Assembly: GCA_023206055.1 (NCBI GenBank)
Contig: CP065366.1
Location: 3,410,001 to 3,474,000, forward strand
Length of the DNA stretch: 64,000 nucleotides
Direction: 5' to 3'
From: Vibrio cyclitrophicus
GTDB lineage: Bacteria; Pseudomonadota; Gammaproteobacteria; Enterobacterales; Vibrionaceae
Numbering within the stretch: position 1 is the first letter of the stretch; each line of letters starts with the position of its first letter. A program made the position numbers and the translations under genes. The notes under the pieces are model-generated. The model was given only the letters and a program-made list of their open reading frames with translations. It searched no databases and was not told the origin of the DNA. This document shows positions 24,600 through 34,308 of the stretch, piece by piece.

Positions 24600-27500
24600 C
24601 TAGCTCACTCGATTCAATACCGCTCTGAGTTTTAACGGCTTCACTGGCTTGGCAATAAAGCTAAAGCTGTTGGCCTTTATCGCTGCCAACATATCATCAG
24701 TTCTATCTGCACTAATAATGACCCCTTCAAAGGAATCTCCAAGGCGCAAGCGACATTGTTGCAACACCTCAAGTCCCGTTCGGCCATTATCGAGACGGTA
24801 ATCCGAGAAGATCACATCCGGCTGCCAATCGTCATCGAGACACTTCAAGCTTTCAACCAGATCAACCGCTGTCTTAACCTCACAGCCCCAACGACCAATC
24901 AGGTTTTCCATCCCGACCAAAATCTCGCGCTCATTATCGACACACAAGATTTTCAGGTGCTCGATGTCGCTGGTTGCCATTGGCGCTGAAGCTTGCACAA
25001 TTGGAGCCACCTGTTCGGCTCTTGCTAAGGTGATAGAGAAAACACTGCCTTGCCCCGGCCATGAACGCATCGATATTTGATGACCAAGCACATGAGCAAT
25101 ACCTTTCGAGATAGCCAGCCCTAACCCCAATCCTTGATCGGCTCGTACTTGGCTGCCACGAGTAAACTCTTCGAAGATCTCTTGTTGCTTATCTTCATCG
25201 ATACCGGTTCCGTTATCCCACACATCGATTCGCACCTGTCCATTCACTCTTCTCGCACCCAGTACCACTTTCCCTTCAGGGTTATAGCGGAACGCATTGG
25301 TCAAAAAATTCTGAATCACACGCCTTAACAGCTTTGGGTCTGAGTGAATGAACAATGACGATGGAATCATCTTAAACTCAATTTTCTGCTGTCTCGCTAA
25401 GGCGCTAAATTCCGCGTTCAAGTTGGTCAGAACATCATGCACGGCAATCGCGTGAATGTTGGTTTCTAACTTTCCGGACTCCAATCGAGAAATATCCAGC
25501 AAGTCGCCAATCAAATCTTCTGCGGCGCCAAGTGCACTCTCGATATGAGACGAAAGCTGCTTCACCTCTTGCTCTTTTGCTACTTCGGAAAGTGATGAAG
25601 CAAACAAGCGTGCAGCATTGAGTGGCTGCATCAAATCGTGACTCACGGCAGCAAGAAAACGACTCTTAGATTGGGACTCTTGGTCAGAAATTTGGGTCGC
25701 CTTGACCAAGCGATGGTTCAATTTTTCGAGCTCTTGAGTTCGCTCATGCACTCTCGATTCCAAACTTTCGTTGGCATCTTTTAGCGCTTGCTCTGCTTGT
25801 CTGAATACCGTGATGTCGGTAAAGCTCATAACAAATCCACCACTCGGCATTGGGTTACCTTGCACCTCAATCACTCGGCCATCAGGACGAATACGAGATG
25901 AGGTGTGTCGCGTGCCTTGTTCCAGGTGATAAACACGACGTCGAACGTGATCTTCTGGGTCACCCGGGCCACACAAACCTTGCTCGGCATTGTGACGAAT
26001 CACATCTGAAATAGGTCGGCCGACTTGAATCAAGCCAACAGGGAATTCAAACAGCTCTAAGTAGCGTTGATTCCACGCCACCAGCCTCATTTGTTTGTCT
26101 ATTACTGCAATGCCTTGTCCTATGTGTTCAATCGCACCTTGCAGTAAACCACGGCTGAAGTCGTACAGTTCAGAGGCTTCATCAACGATGGTCGCCACTT
26201 CCTCAAGCTGCATGTTTCTACCCTGCAAAGCCGAAGTGAGTACTAACTTAGCGGAAGAAGCACCGAATACCCCTGCGAGTACGCGCTCTGCGTGTCGAAT
26301 CAAACTCGCGGGCGCTTGTTGATTGGGAAGCAGTGGCTGACCATGTTGCTGCCAATAGCTATGCAATGCGCTTTTCGCTCGCTTGCGACCTACAAAACGC
26401 GAGGCGAGCATCTCTAATTCAGCCACCGTAACTCGGTTTTGATAAAGACTGATGTTTTCATTTTCAGGCAGTGGAGTGCCAACAAATGCCGCTGATTGTA
26501 AGCGCTCACTTAGGCTTGGTCGTGTCGTCATCGAGACCACTACATAACACAGGGTATTGAGCAAGATACTCATCACAATACCCCAGTTTGAACTGCTGAC
26601 ATCCCAACTACTGAGCAGTTCTGGCGGCGTGATAATCCACAATAAAAGATTACTTTCACTATCGCCTGCCAACATACTGGTTTGGCTCATCAAGGTAATC
26701 AGCCAAATCAACGAGCCCACCATTAAGCCGACATAAACGCCCTTGCGGTTACCCGGGCGCCAGTACAAACCACCGATAAGTGCTGGAGCGAATTGAGCAA
26801 TCGCAGCAAAGGAAAGAAAGCCAATCGCTGACAGTGAATGAATGGTATCGAGCGCCTGATAAAACAGCCAAGCACCCAGTAACAGCAGTAAAATTAGTCC
26901 GCGGCGAATCACTAATAACAGGCCAGAAAAGTGCCGATGGGTTCTTTGGGTTAGACGCATACGGCGTAGTAACAATGGCATCACTAAATCGTTCGACACC
27001 ATGATCGCCAAAGCGATGGTCGAAACAATCACCATGCCACTCGCCGCCGAAGTACCACCAAGGAAAGCCAGCAACGCAATGTGATTAGCGCCTTCTGCCA
27101 TTGGCACACTGATCACGTAGGTATCCGCTGGCATGCCAGTAAGTAGCCCTTGTCCTGCCCAAGCAATTGGCAGCACGAACAGTCCCATCAAAATCAGGTA
27201 AAGCGGAAACAACCAGCGAGCGGTATGCAAATCTTGAGGACGTTCGTTCTCTACCACCATGGTATGGAACTGGCGCGGCAGACAGACAATCGCCAGCATG
27301 GTTAAAACGGTATGAATTATTAAGGTCGGAATATTGGGTGATTCGTAGGTGGAAGCCGCCACATCAAGCAGGTCGATTTTGTCGCTGCTCATCGCCAGAT
27401 ACATGATGAACAAGCCAACAATCAAGAATGCCGCTAGCTTAACGATGGACTCAAATGCTACCGCCATCATCATGCCACGGTGGTGCTCCGTGTTGTCGAT

Positions 27501-28031
27501 ATGTCTCGTACCAAACAGCATGGTGAAGATAGCCAGTGCACCAACTACAAACCAAGAGACGTGATAATCCTGATAACCGAAGTCAGCCGCTAGGTTGGGC
27601 GCAACAATATCCAGCCCCATGGTGATACCACGTAATTGCAGTGCGATATAAGGAAGAATACCGACCACAGCAATCACGGTAACGGCCACCGCTAAGCCCT
27701 GAGATTTTCCGTAACGAGCCGCGATAAAGTCGGCAATCGAGGTGATGTGCTCCCGCTTCGCAATCAGGATCAGCCGCGCCAAGATCCGCCAGCCTAGTGT
27801 AAAGACCAGAATCGGAGCGAGATAAATGGGTAAAAAAGACCAAGGGTTATTGCTCGCCTGCCCGACCGTTCCATAGAAGGTCCAAGAGGTACAATACACT
27901 GCAATCGAAAGGCTATAGATCCACGGGCGCCAACGCGATAACCAACGAACCTGCCTGTCTCCATACCAAGCGATCAAAAATAACACGCCCAAGTAGGCTA
28001 AAGAGACTGGAATTACTATCCATCCTTGCAT
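24600..28031 (-). CDS. crbS: Hybrid sensor kinase with an N-terminal SSS transporter domain, CrbS
   Basis: An 1143-aa inner-membrane hybrid kinase. Residues ~1-500 form an SLC5/SSS-like domain with about 13 helices (for example YCTSWTFYGTVGQA and GGTSAASGMVIVSTIALA). Next come a linker with a STAC-like helical segment, a PAS domain (about 640-750, GIAVIDKQMRLVAWNQRYLELF), a coiled coil, and a HisKA/HATPase module. The phosphorylatable histidine is at about 798 (VSHDLMQPLN), with NFLTNAFRYN and DNGTGI. The C-terminal receiver (from 1026) has its phospho-acceptor Asp at about 1077 (FSDYRLD). This architecture is that of CrbS, which with CrbR controls acs. It probably senses acetate or metabolic flux; the ligand is not established here. 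Confidence 0.9.
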   Translation of the reverse strand: MQGWIVIPVSLAYLGVLFLIAWYGDRQVRWLSRWRPWIYSLSIAVYCTSWTFYGTVGQASNNPWSFLPIYLAPILVFTLGWRILARLILIAKREHITSIADFIAARYGKSQGLAVAVTVIAVVGILPYIALQLRGITMGLDIVAPNLAADFGYQDYHVSWFVVGALAIFTMLFGTRHIDNTEHHRGMMMAVAFESIVKLAAFLIVGLFIMYLAMSSDKIDLLDVAASTYESPNIPTLIIHTVLTMLAIVCLPRQFHTMVVENERPQDLHTARWLFPLYLILMGLFVLPIAWAGQGLLTGMPADTYVISVPMAEGANHIALLAFLGGTSAASGMVIVSTIALAIMVSNDLVMPLLLRRMRLTQRTHRHFSGLLLVIRRGLILLLLLGAWLFYQALDTIHSLSAIGFLSFAAIAQFAPALIGGLYWRPGNRKGVYVGLMVGSLIWLITLMSQTSMLAGDSESNLLLWIITPPELLSSWDVSSSNWGIVMSILLNTLCYVVVSMTTRPSLSERLQSAAFVGTPLPENENISLYQNRVTVAELEMLASRFVGRKRAKSALHSYWQQHGQPLLPNQQAPASLIRHAERVLAGVFGASSAKLVLTSALQGRNMQLEEVATIVDEASELYDFSRGLLQGAIEHIGQGIAVIDKQMRLVAWNQRYLELFEFPVGLIQVGRPISDVIRHNAEQGLCGPGDPEDHVRRRVYHLEQGTRHTSSRIRPDGRVIEVQGNPMPSGGFVMSFTDITVFRQAEQALKDANESLESRVHERTQELEKLNHRLVKATQISDQESQSKSRFLAAVSHDLMQPLNAARLFASSLSEVAKEQEVKQLSSHIESALGAAEDLIGDLLDISRLESGKLETNIHAIAVHDVLTNLNAEFSALARQQKIEFKMIPSSLFIHSDPKLLRRVIQNFLTNAFRYNPEGKVVLGARRVNGQVRIDVWDNGTGIDEDKQQEIFEEFTRGSQVRADQGLGLGLAISKGIAHVLGHQISMRSWPGQGSVFSITLARAEQVAPIVQASAPMATSDIEHLKILCVDNEREILVGMENLIGRWGCEVKTAVDLVESLKCLDDDWQPDVIFSDYRLDNGRTGLEVLQQCRLRLGDSFEGVIISADRTDDMLAAIKANSFSFIAKPVKPLKLRAVLNRVS

Positions 28032-28051
28032 TTAAAACCCTTTTTTCATCC

Positions 28052-28082
28052 ATAAAAAAACCTCTCCATAAGGGAGAGGTTT
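28052..28082 (-). terminator. Terminator between the MFS gene and crbS
   Basis: AAACCTCTCC (28058-28067) pairs with GGAGAGGTTT (28073-28082). The minus-strand T-run corresponds to plus-strand A 28054-28060. It ends the MFS transcript before crbS begins. Confidence 0.85.
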
Positions 28083-28149
28083 CATTTAACTAAGGATGAG
28101 TGATTAACTCAATCGCATCGCTTAAATTCTGTGCTTTAGACTCTAATTA

Positions 28150-29346
28150 TCAGCATTTGCTGTGAGACTCTGACTGTTCCGAATCCGATTGATTGATCTC
28201 AACCACTGAACTTCTTTCATCCAGTTTAATGAACAAGGCCAATCCGCCCATCGCAGCCATACCCCAGAAGATATTAGCCCCCCAAAGCTCATAACCCCAA
28301 CCACTTAAGGTGGTCATCAGTGCAATAAAGGCACCCAATGGAATCGCGTTATACAGAGCTTGTAGCGCAACCATCTTGTTTTGTTCTTCAGATTGGATGT
28401 ATTGAATCGCGGCGATGTGTGCCATCGCAAAGGTCACACCGTGCAACAACTGCACCATAACCAGTGCGAAAATCGCTGTCGTTGATGCGGTAATCCCCCA
28501 ACGAGCCATCACCCCAATAGCCGCGACGACAAACAAAGTACGAAGTGACCAGCCTGAGAATAATCGCTTGCTCAGAGCAAACACTGCGACCTCGGCACCC
28601 ACACCTAAACTCCATAGGTAACCAATAATCGCTTCAGAGTGCCCCGCTTCTTTCCAATAAATCGCACTAAAACTGTAGTAAGCCGCATGACTACCTTGCA
28701 GCAGCGCCATCAAGGCTAAAAATTTTACCACTGACGACTCACGCAGCAGTTCACCTAGTTTTGGTCGCGCCGCTTGCTGCTCAGATTGCGTTACTGGCAT
28801 CACGTTGGGATTTCTCATCGCCAAAATCAATGACAACAACACGCCCGCAAGTGCAGTATACAAAATCATGTCGGTGCCAAATTGTGCCACCAAATAGCCA
28901 ACAACCGTTGAACCCGCGATAAAGGCAATTGAACCCCAAAGACGAGTTCGGCCGTAGTCGAGCATTTTCAAACGACTGTAATGGTTCGCCATGGCATCAG
29001 AAAGAGGAATGATCGGCCCACAACAGAGGTTAAACAATACCGTTGCCAACAACATCAGTATAAAACTGCCACCGGTGAAGAAATGGAAGCCAACAAACAG
29101 CAACGCAGCGAAACTCAAACAGCGTAGCGTTGGCATCAAGTGTTCAACTTTATGGATACGCGGCGTAATCACAAGGTTTGCCACACAACGCGTCGCAAAG
29201 CCGATACCGATCAATACGCCAATATCACCAGCAGACACGCCTTGGTCTTCAAACCATAACGCCCAAAATGGCAAATACACGCCATACGCAAAAAAGAAAC
29301 CAAGAAAATACTGAGAGATCCAGCCGTAGGGTGAAGGGCTAAACAT
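28150..29346 (-). CDS. MFS transporter of the HcaT type
   Basis: A 398-aa twelve-helix major facilitator protein. It closely follows E. coli HcaT (3-phenylpropionate permease) along its length: FAYGVYLPFWALWFEDQG near the start, LFNLCCGPIIPLSDAMANHY, LDYGRTRLWGSIAFI (about 132-146), QGSHAAYYSFSAIYW (about 214-228) and YLWSLGVGAEV. The real substrate is unknown; annotation as phenylpropionate transporter would be by homology only. It ends 118 bp before the crbS start, separated by a terminator, so it is its own unit. Confidence 0.85.
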   Translation of the reverse strand: MFSPSPYGWISQYFLGFFFAYGVYLPFWALWFEDQGVSAGDIGVLIGIGFATRCVANLVITPRIHKVEHLMPTLRCLSFAALLFVGFHFFTGGSFILMLLATVLFNLCCGPIIPLSDAMANHYSRLKMLDYGRTRLWGSIAFIAGSTVVGYLVAQFGTDMILYTALAGVLLSLILAMRNPNVMPVTQSEQQAARPKLGELLRESSVVKFLALMALLQGSHAAYYSFSAIYWKEAGHSEAIIGYLWSLGVGAEVAVFALSKRLFSGWSLRTLFVVAAIGVMARWGITASTTAIFALVMVQLLHGVTFAMAHIAAIQYIQSEEQNKMVALQALYNAIPLGAFIALMTTLSGWGYELWGANIFWGMAAMGGLALFIKLDERSSVVEINQSDSEQSESHSKC

Positions 29347-29585
29347 AAATGACCTATAAAGTGTGCAGAAAAAGGCAGCACCAATTATGCCTATCTCGCA
29401 TACGATGAAAAAGGGAATTATTACTGGGATAGTATTCCCATATTCAATGGGTCTGGATATCGCATTTCAACAAGAGATTTCACGCTCATTAATACCCATA
29501 CTCGCATTTAGACTAAAGTCGTCTGGAGCTTCACTGGTATTTTGCCAGACTGATTAAAGACTCCCATTTCTTTCTTGTGATGCTT

Positions 29586-31412
29586 ATGCCTGACAAATTT
29601 AATATGCAGCACCCACCCTTCGATAGCCTGTCCGACTCTGAACAGTTGAAGCTTCGCTCTTCATTAGACGTGGTATATTACCGCTCTCAAGAAGTGATAC
29701 TGGAAGCTGATAGGCCGAGTCGACACCTGCACATTTTGATCAAAGGGGCAGTTGAAGAGCGCGCGAGCAGTGATGGCGAGATTTACGCACACTATGCCAA
29801 TGACGACATTTTTGATGTCCGCAGCCAGTTTGAACCTCACACAAAACACCAATATATCGCACTCGAAGATACATTAAGTTACTTGCTGCCCACCGATATT
29901 TTTCTTGACCTTTACCACGCCAATGGCCAATTCGCTGCCTACTTTGATAGTAACCTCTCGACACGAAAAGCTCTAATTGAAGCCGCCCAGCAGCAACAGA
30001 ACCTTGCCGAATTTATATTGACCAAAGTGGATGAGTCTATCTACCACCCACCACTGATACTTGAACCGAACCAACCTATCAACCAAGTCACTCAAACCCT
30101 TAAAGAACGAGGGTTGGACTCGGCTCTAGTTCATTTAGAACATGATGATCCAAAAGCTTTTGGATCATCATGTTCCTTACCGTATGGAATCGTCACTCGA
30201 ACCAATTTATTGCATGCTGTGATGCTCGATAATTTCCCACTGGATGCGCCCGTCGGCAAGATCGCGACGTTTCCGGTGATGCACGTAAATCAAGGCGACT
30301 TCTTGTTTAACGCCATGATCACCATGACTAGAAATCGAGTAAAAAGGTTGATGGTTTGTGATGGTCAAAATGCGGTCGGCATGGTGGATATGACACAGAT
30401 CCTCAGTGCATTCTCTACTCATTCTCACGTTCTCACTTTGCGTATTGCTCGTGCCACCAGCGTTGAAGAATTGGCAATGGCCTCTAACAAACAGCGTCAA
30501 CTGGTCGATAGCTTGCTCAGTAATGGGATTCGCACACGCTTTATCATGGAGCTGATTTCTGCAGTCAACGAACAGATCATAGAGAAGGCTTTTGAGTTGA
30601 TGATCCCACCGGCACTGCACAATCATTGCTGCCTGATCGTATTGGGGTCTGAAGGTCGCGGAGAACAAATCCTTAAAACCGACCAAGATAATGCGCTGAT
30701 TATTCAAGATGGTTTGGAATGGCATCAATGCCAAAGTGCCATGAACGACCTCACTCATACCCTTCAACAATTGGGTTATCCGTTATGCCCGGGCAACGTG
30801 ATGGTAAACAATCCGAAATGGGTGCATTCAGAGCAAGAGTGGAAACAAACCCTGACCAGTTGGGTAAGAAAAGCAACGCCAGACACCGTGATGGATATCG
30901 CCATCATGGCGGATGCGCACGCGGTGGCAGGAAACAGAGAACTTTTAAAACCGGTCAAGCAGCACCTGAGTGATTTGATGCTAGGACAGGAATTGATTCT
31001 GACTGAATTCTGCCGCCCTGCTCTTAACTTTTCGGTTCCCCTCACCCTGTTTGGTAATGTGAAGCAATCCAAGTCAGGGCTCGATATCAAACAAGGTGGT
31101 ATTTTCCCTATCGTGCATGGTGTGAGAGCACTTTGTCTTGAGCATGGTGTCACCGTAAACAACACCTTCGAACGCATTGAGCAACTGGTCAGCAAGAAAG
31201 TGCTTGAGCAAAGCACCGCCGACAACCTCAATGAAGCACTCAAACAATTCTTTAAGTGGCGCTTAGCCCAAAGACTTTCTCAGCAACACAGCAGCAACAA
31301 GATTAACGTCAAACTGATGGAGCGAGCAGACCGAGACTTACTTCGTCATAGCCTACACGTGGTGAAGAAATTCAAGCAATGGCTCGGCTACCACTATCAG
31401 ATACGAGATTAG
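29586..31412 (+). CDS. cNMP-binding/CBS/DUF294 nucleotidyltransferase-like protein
   Basis: A ~608-aa soluble signalling protein with an N-terminal cyclic-nucleotide-binding-like barrel (about 15-130), two CBS domains (about 150-275; PYGIVTRTNLLHAV and VKRLMVCDGQNAVGMVD), and a DUF294 nucleotidyltransferase-like domain (LGSEGRGEQILKTDQDNALI at about 355-374) with its C-terminal partner domain. It resembles PII-uridylyltransferase-type enzymes but has no known substrate. This gene and the exonuclease gene beside it form a conserved pair before acs in Vibrio. GTG 29577 and ATG 29580 are also possible; none has a clear ribosome-binding site. A perfect 38-bp palindrome lies inside the CBS region. 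Confidence 0.85.
   Translation: MPDKFNMQHPPFDSLSDSEQLKLRSSLDVVYYRSQEVILEADRPSRHLHILIKGAVEERASSDGEIYAHYANDDIFDVRSQFEPHTKHQYIALEDTLSYLLPTDIFLDLYHANGQFAAYFDSNLSTRKALIEAAQQQQNLAEFILTKVDESIYHPPLILEPNQPINQVTQTLKERGLDSALVHLEHDDPKAFGSSCSLPYGIVTRTNLLHAVMLDNFPLDAPVGKIATFPVMHVNQGDFLFNAMITMTRNRVKRLMVCDGQNAVGMVDMTQILSAFSTHSHVLTLRIARATSVEELAMASNKQRQLVDSLLSNGIRTRFIMELISAVNEQIIEKAFELMIPPALHNHCCLIVLGSEGRGEQILKTDQDNALIIQDGLEWHQCQSAMNDLTHTLQQLGYPLCPGNVMVNNPKWVHSEQEWKQTLTSWVRKATPDTVMDIAIMADAHAVAGNRELLKPVKQHLSDLMLGQELILTEFCRPALNFSVPLTLFGNVKQSKSGLDIKQGGIFPIVHGVRALCLEHGVTVNNTFERIEQLVSKKVLEQSTADNLNEALKQFFKWRLAQRLSQQHSSNKINVKLMERADRDLLRHSLHVVKKFKQWLGYHYQIRD
30138..30175. repeat. Perfect 38-bp palindrome inside the DUF294 gene
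   Basis: Bases 30138-30156 and 30157-30175 are exact reverse complements, with no spacer, centred on AAAAGCTTTT. It encodes an EHDDPKAFGSSC stretch in the first CBS domain. The DNA could extrude a cruciform, and the mRNA would form a long hairpin. Confidence 0.95.
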
Positions 31413-31423
31413 GCGATTGAACG

Positions 31424-32056
31424 ATGAATAGGTTGGTTCGCTATTACTGGCATCACAAGCTCAAAGGCTCTCTCTATCAGCCTCTGTTTACTGCGCCTAT
31501 TGATCATGAATACGTATCGCTCGATTGTGAAACCACCAGCCTCGACCCCAATCAAGCCGAATTGGTCACCATTGCCGCGACCAAGATCATCGGTAATAGA
31601 ATCATTACTAGCCAACCTTTTGAAGTCCGATTGCGCGCTCCGCAATCGCTCGATTGCAATTCAATAAAAATCCACCGCATTCGTCATCAAGATCTAAAAC
31701 ACGGCATCGAAGAAAAACAGGCTTTAATCGAGCTACTGAACTTCATTGGAAATCGTCCTTTAGTCGGTTATCACATACGCTATGATAAAAAAATTCTCGA
31801 CCGCGCCTGTTTAAAACAGCTTGGATTTCCACTGCCTAATCGATTAGTCGAAGTAAGCCAACTCTACCAAGACAAACTCGAAAGACAGCTGCCCAATGCT
31901 TACTTCGATCTCAGTATGGACGCCATCTGCCGCCAGCTGGATTTGCCTATCCCAGTCAATAAACATGATGCATTACAAGATGCTATCTCCGCTGCGCTGA
32001 TCTTTGTTCGCCTTAAACACGGTGATTTACCTCGTTTCAACTCTTCTTATTCTTAA
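31424..32056 (+). CDS. DnaQ-type 3'-5' exonuclease
   Basis: A 210-aa exonuclease of the DEDD superfamily related to the DNA polymerase III epsilon subunit. Exo I is LDCETTSLDP (about residues 30-39, the D-x-E pair), Exo II is VGYHIRYDKKIL (about 107-118), Exo III is KHDALQDAISAA (about 188-199). It lacks polymerase-binding or other extra domains. Starts 11 bp after the DUF294 gene, so the two are co-transcribed. Its cellular role beside acs is unknown. Confidence 0.88.
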   Translation: MNRLVRYYWHHKLKGSLYQPLFTAPIDHEYVSLDCETTSLDPNQAELVTIAATKIIGNRIITSQPFEVRLRAPQSLDCNSIKIHRIRHQDLKHGIEEKQALIELLNFIGNRPLVGYHIRYDKKILDRACLKQLGFPLPNRLVEVSQLYQDKLERQLPNAYFDLSMDAICRQLDLPIPVNKHDALQDAISAALIFVRLKHGDLPRFNSSYS

Positions 32057-32274
32057 TTCAATCATTGCCTCTCAACATAGAGAGCAATATCGAAAAAATG
32101 AACTTAACTCGCTATTTTGTAAGTGAAAAGCGCCGTCTCATCCTAAAGTCTAATTGTGGAAATCGCCGTCCTAGCCGAGAGTGATAGCACAACGACAGTC
32201 CTGTAATAGACTTAGAAACTGAACACAAAGGAAGTTGCCAGTTCATTAAGAATGTAGGCACAAGGAGAGATGCA
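32057..32274 (+). promoter_or_regulatory. acs upstream region
   Basis: A 218-bp interval that should hold the acs promoter. In related species CrbR and CRP act here; I see TGTGG and GTGATAGCACA half-sites but no complete CRP palindrome. The ribosome-binding site AAGGAGAGATGCA precedes ATG 32275. Confidence 0.4.
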
Positions 32275-34224
32275 ATGAGTGAAGCCCACGTTTATCCGGT
32301 AAAAGAAAGTATTAAATCAACCACACACGCGGATAATGACACTTACCTAGCCATGTACCAACAATCTGTTTCTGACCCTGAAGGCTTTTGGGGTGAACAC
32401 GGAAAAATCGTTGATTGGATTAAGCCTTTCACACAAGTAAAAAATACCTCTTTCGACCCAGGCCACATTGATATTCGCTGGTTTGAAGATGGCACTCTTA
32501 ATGTTTCGGCTAACTGTATCGACCGCCACCTTGCTGAGCGCGGTGATGAAGTCGCTATCATCTGGGAAGGCGATGACCCTGCTGATGATAAAACCCTAAC
32601 CTTTAACGAACTGCACAAAGAAGTGTGCCTGTTTTCAAATGCTCTAAAAGAGCAAGGCGTACGTAAAGGTGATGTGGTTTGTTTATACATGCCAATGGTT
32701 CCAGAAGCTGCAGTTGCGATGCTGGCATGTACCCGTATCGGTGCGGTTCACACAGTGGTATTCGGTGGTTTCTCACCTGAAGCACTGTCTGGTCGTATTA
32801 TCGATTCAAATTCTAAAGTCGTGATCACTGCCGATGAAGGCGTGCGTGGCGGCCGTGCGGTTCCACTGAAGAAAAACGTCGATGAAGCACTGACTAACCC
32901 TGAAGTGAAGAACATCGAGAAGGTTGTCGTATTCAAACGCACTGGCGGCGATGTTGCTTGGCATGAACACCGTGATGTGTGGTGGCATGATGCTATCGCA
33001 AACGTATCTGAGGATTGCCCACCAGAAGAGATGAATGCGGAAGATCCTCTCTTCATTCTTTATACGTCTGGTTCCACAGGTAAGCCTAAAGGTGTAATGC
33101 ACACCACAGGTGGTTACCTTGTTTATGCAGCCATGACCTTCAAATACGTGTTCGATTACCAAGAAGGCGAAACTTTCTGGTGTACAGCCGATGTGGGTTG
33201 GATTACCGGTCACACATACCTTGTTTACGGACCGCTTGCTAATGGCGCAAAAACGATTCTGTTTGAAGGCGTGCCGAATTACCCGAACACAAGCCGCATG
33301 AGTGAAGTGGTCGATAAGCATCAAGTTAATATTCTTTATACTGCACCAACGGCGATTCGTGCCCTAATGGCAAAAGGTAATGAAGCGGTTGAAGGAACTT
33401 CTCGTGACAGCCTAAGAGTCATGGGCTCGGTAGGTGAACCTATCAACCCAGAAGCGTGGGAGTGGTACTACAAAACGATTGGTAATGAGCAATCTCCGAT
33501 TGTCGATACATGGTGGCAAACAGAAACAGGCGGCATCTTAATCGCACCACTACCGGGCGCAACCGACCTAAAACCGGGTTCAGCGACTCGTCCATTCTTC
33601 GGTGTGCAACCCGCGCTTGTCGACAACATGGGCAACATCATTGAAGGCGCAACTGACGGCAACCTAGTCATTCTAGATTCTTGGCCTGGACAAATGCGTA
33701 CAGTTCATGGCGATCATGACCGTTTTGAACAGACTTACTTCTCTACTTTTAAAGGTATGTACTTCACCAGTGACGGCGCTCGTCGCGATGAAGACGGTTA
33801 CTACTGGATTACTGGTCGTGTCGATGACGTGCTTAACGTATCAGGTCACCGTATGGGTACCGCTGAGATTGAATCGGCTCTAGTAGCGTTCGATAAGATC
33901 GCTGAGGCCGCGATTGTGGGTATCCCTCATGATATTAAAGGCCAAGCGATTTACGCTTACATCACGCTGAATGATGGTGAGTTCCCAACTGCAGAGCTTC
34001 ATAAAGAAGTGAAAGATTGGGTACGTAAAGAGATTGGTCCAATTGCAACGCCAGATGTACTGCACTGGACTGACTCTCTACCAAAAACTCGTTCTGGTAA
34101 AATCATGCGTCGTATCCTGCGTAAAATCGCGACTGGCGATACAGGTAACCTAGGTGATACCTCGACACTGGCCGACCCAAGCGTGGTTGATAAGCTTATT
34201 GCCGAGAAAGCAGAACTGGCATAA
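32275..34224 (+). CDS. acs: Acetyl-CoA synthetase
   Basis: Acs activates acetate with ATP and CoA to acetyl-CoA via acetyl-AMP, the high-affinity route of acetate uptake. The 649-aa ANL-family enzyme has the P-loop-like YTSGSTGKPKGVMHTTGGY (about residues 262-280), DTWWQTETGGI (about 412-422), WITGRVDDVLN (hinge) and the C-terminal PKTRSGKIMRR with the catalytic, acetylatable lysine. It is the expected target of CrbS-CrbR encoded nearby. Its terminator has been split by an IS4-family insertion 65 bp downstream of the stop. Confidence 0.98.
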   Translation: MSEAHVYPVKESIKSTTHADNDTYLAMYQQSVSDPEGFWGEHGKIVDWIKPFTQVKNTSFDPGHIDIRWFEDGTLNVSANCIDRHLAERGDEVAIIWEGDDPADDKTLTFNELHKEVCLFSNALKEQGVRKGDVVCLYMPMVPEAAVAMLACTRIGAVHTVVFGGFSPEALSGRIIDSNSKVVITADEGVRGGRAVPLKKNVDEALTNPEVKNIEKVVVFKRTGGDVAWHEHRDVWWHDAIANVSEDCPPEEMNAEDPLFILYTSGSTGKPKGVMHTTGGYLVYAAMTFKYVFDYQEGETFWCTADVGWITGHTYLVYGPLANGAKTILFEGVPNYPNTSRMSEVVDKHQVNILYTAPTAIRALMAKGNEAVEGTSRDSLRVMGSVGEPINPEAWEWYYKTIGNEQSPIVDTWWQTETGGILIAPLPGATDLKPGSATRPFFGVQPALVDNMGNIIEGATDGNLVILDSWPGQMRTVHGDHDRFEQTYFSTFKGMYFTSDGARRDEDGYYWITGRVDDVLNVSGHRMGTAEIESALVAFDKIAEAAIVGIPHDIKGQAIYAYITLNDGEFPTAELHKEVKDWVRKEIGPIATPDVLHWTDSLPKTRSGKIMRRILRKIATGDTGNLGDTSTLADPSVVDKLIAEKAELA

Positions 34225-34276
34225 GCAACCAGTCACAGCAGCTAATCACTGTTTAAAACAGCCCTTTCTAAACCGT

Positions 34277-34288
34277 CATCTATGTGGC
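34277..34288. repeat. Left 12-bp target-site duplication of the IS
   Basis: CATCTATGTGGC abuts the left inverted repeat and recurs exactly at 35715-35726. IS4-subgroup elements make 11-13-bp duplications. An intact duplication means the element transposed here and has not since recombined. Confidence 0.95.
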
Positions 34289-34308
34289 TAATGCCGTTCG
34301 GATAAGCA

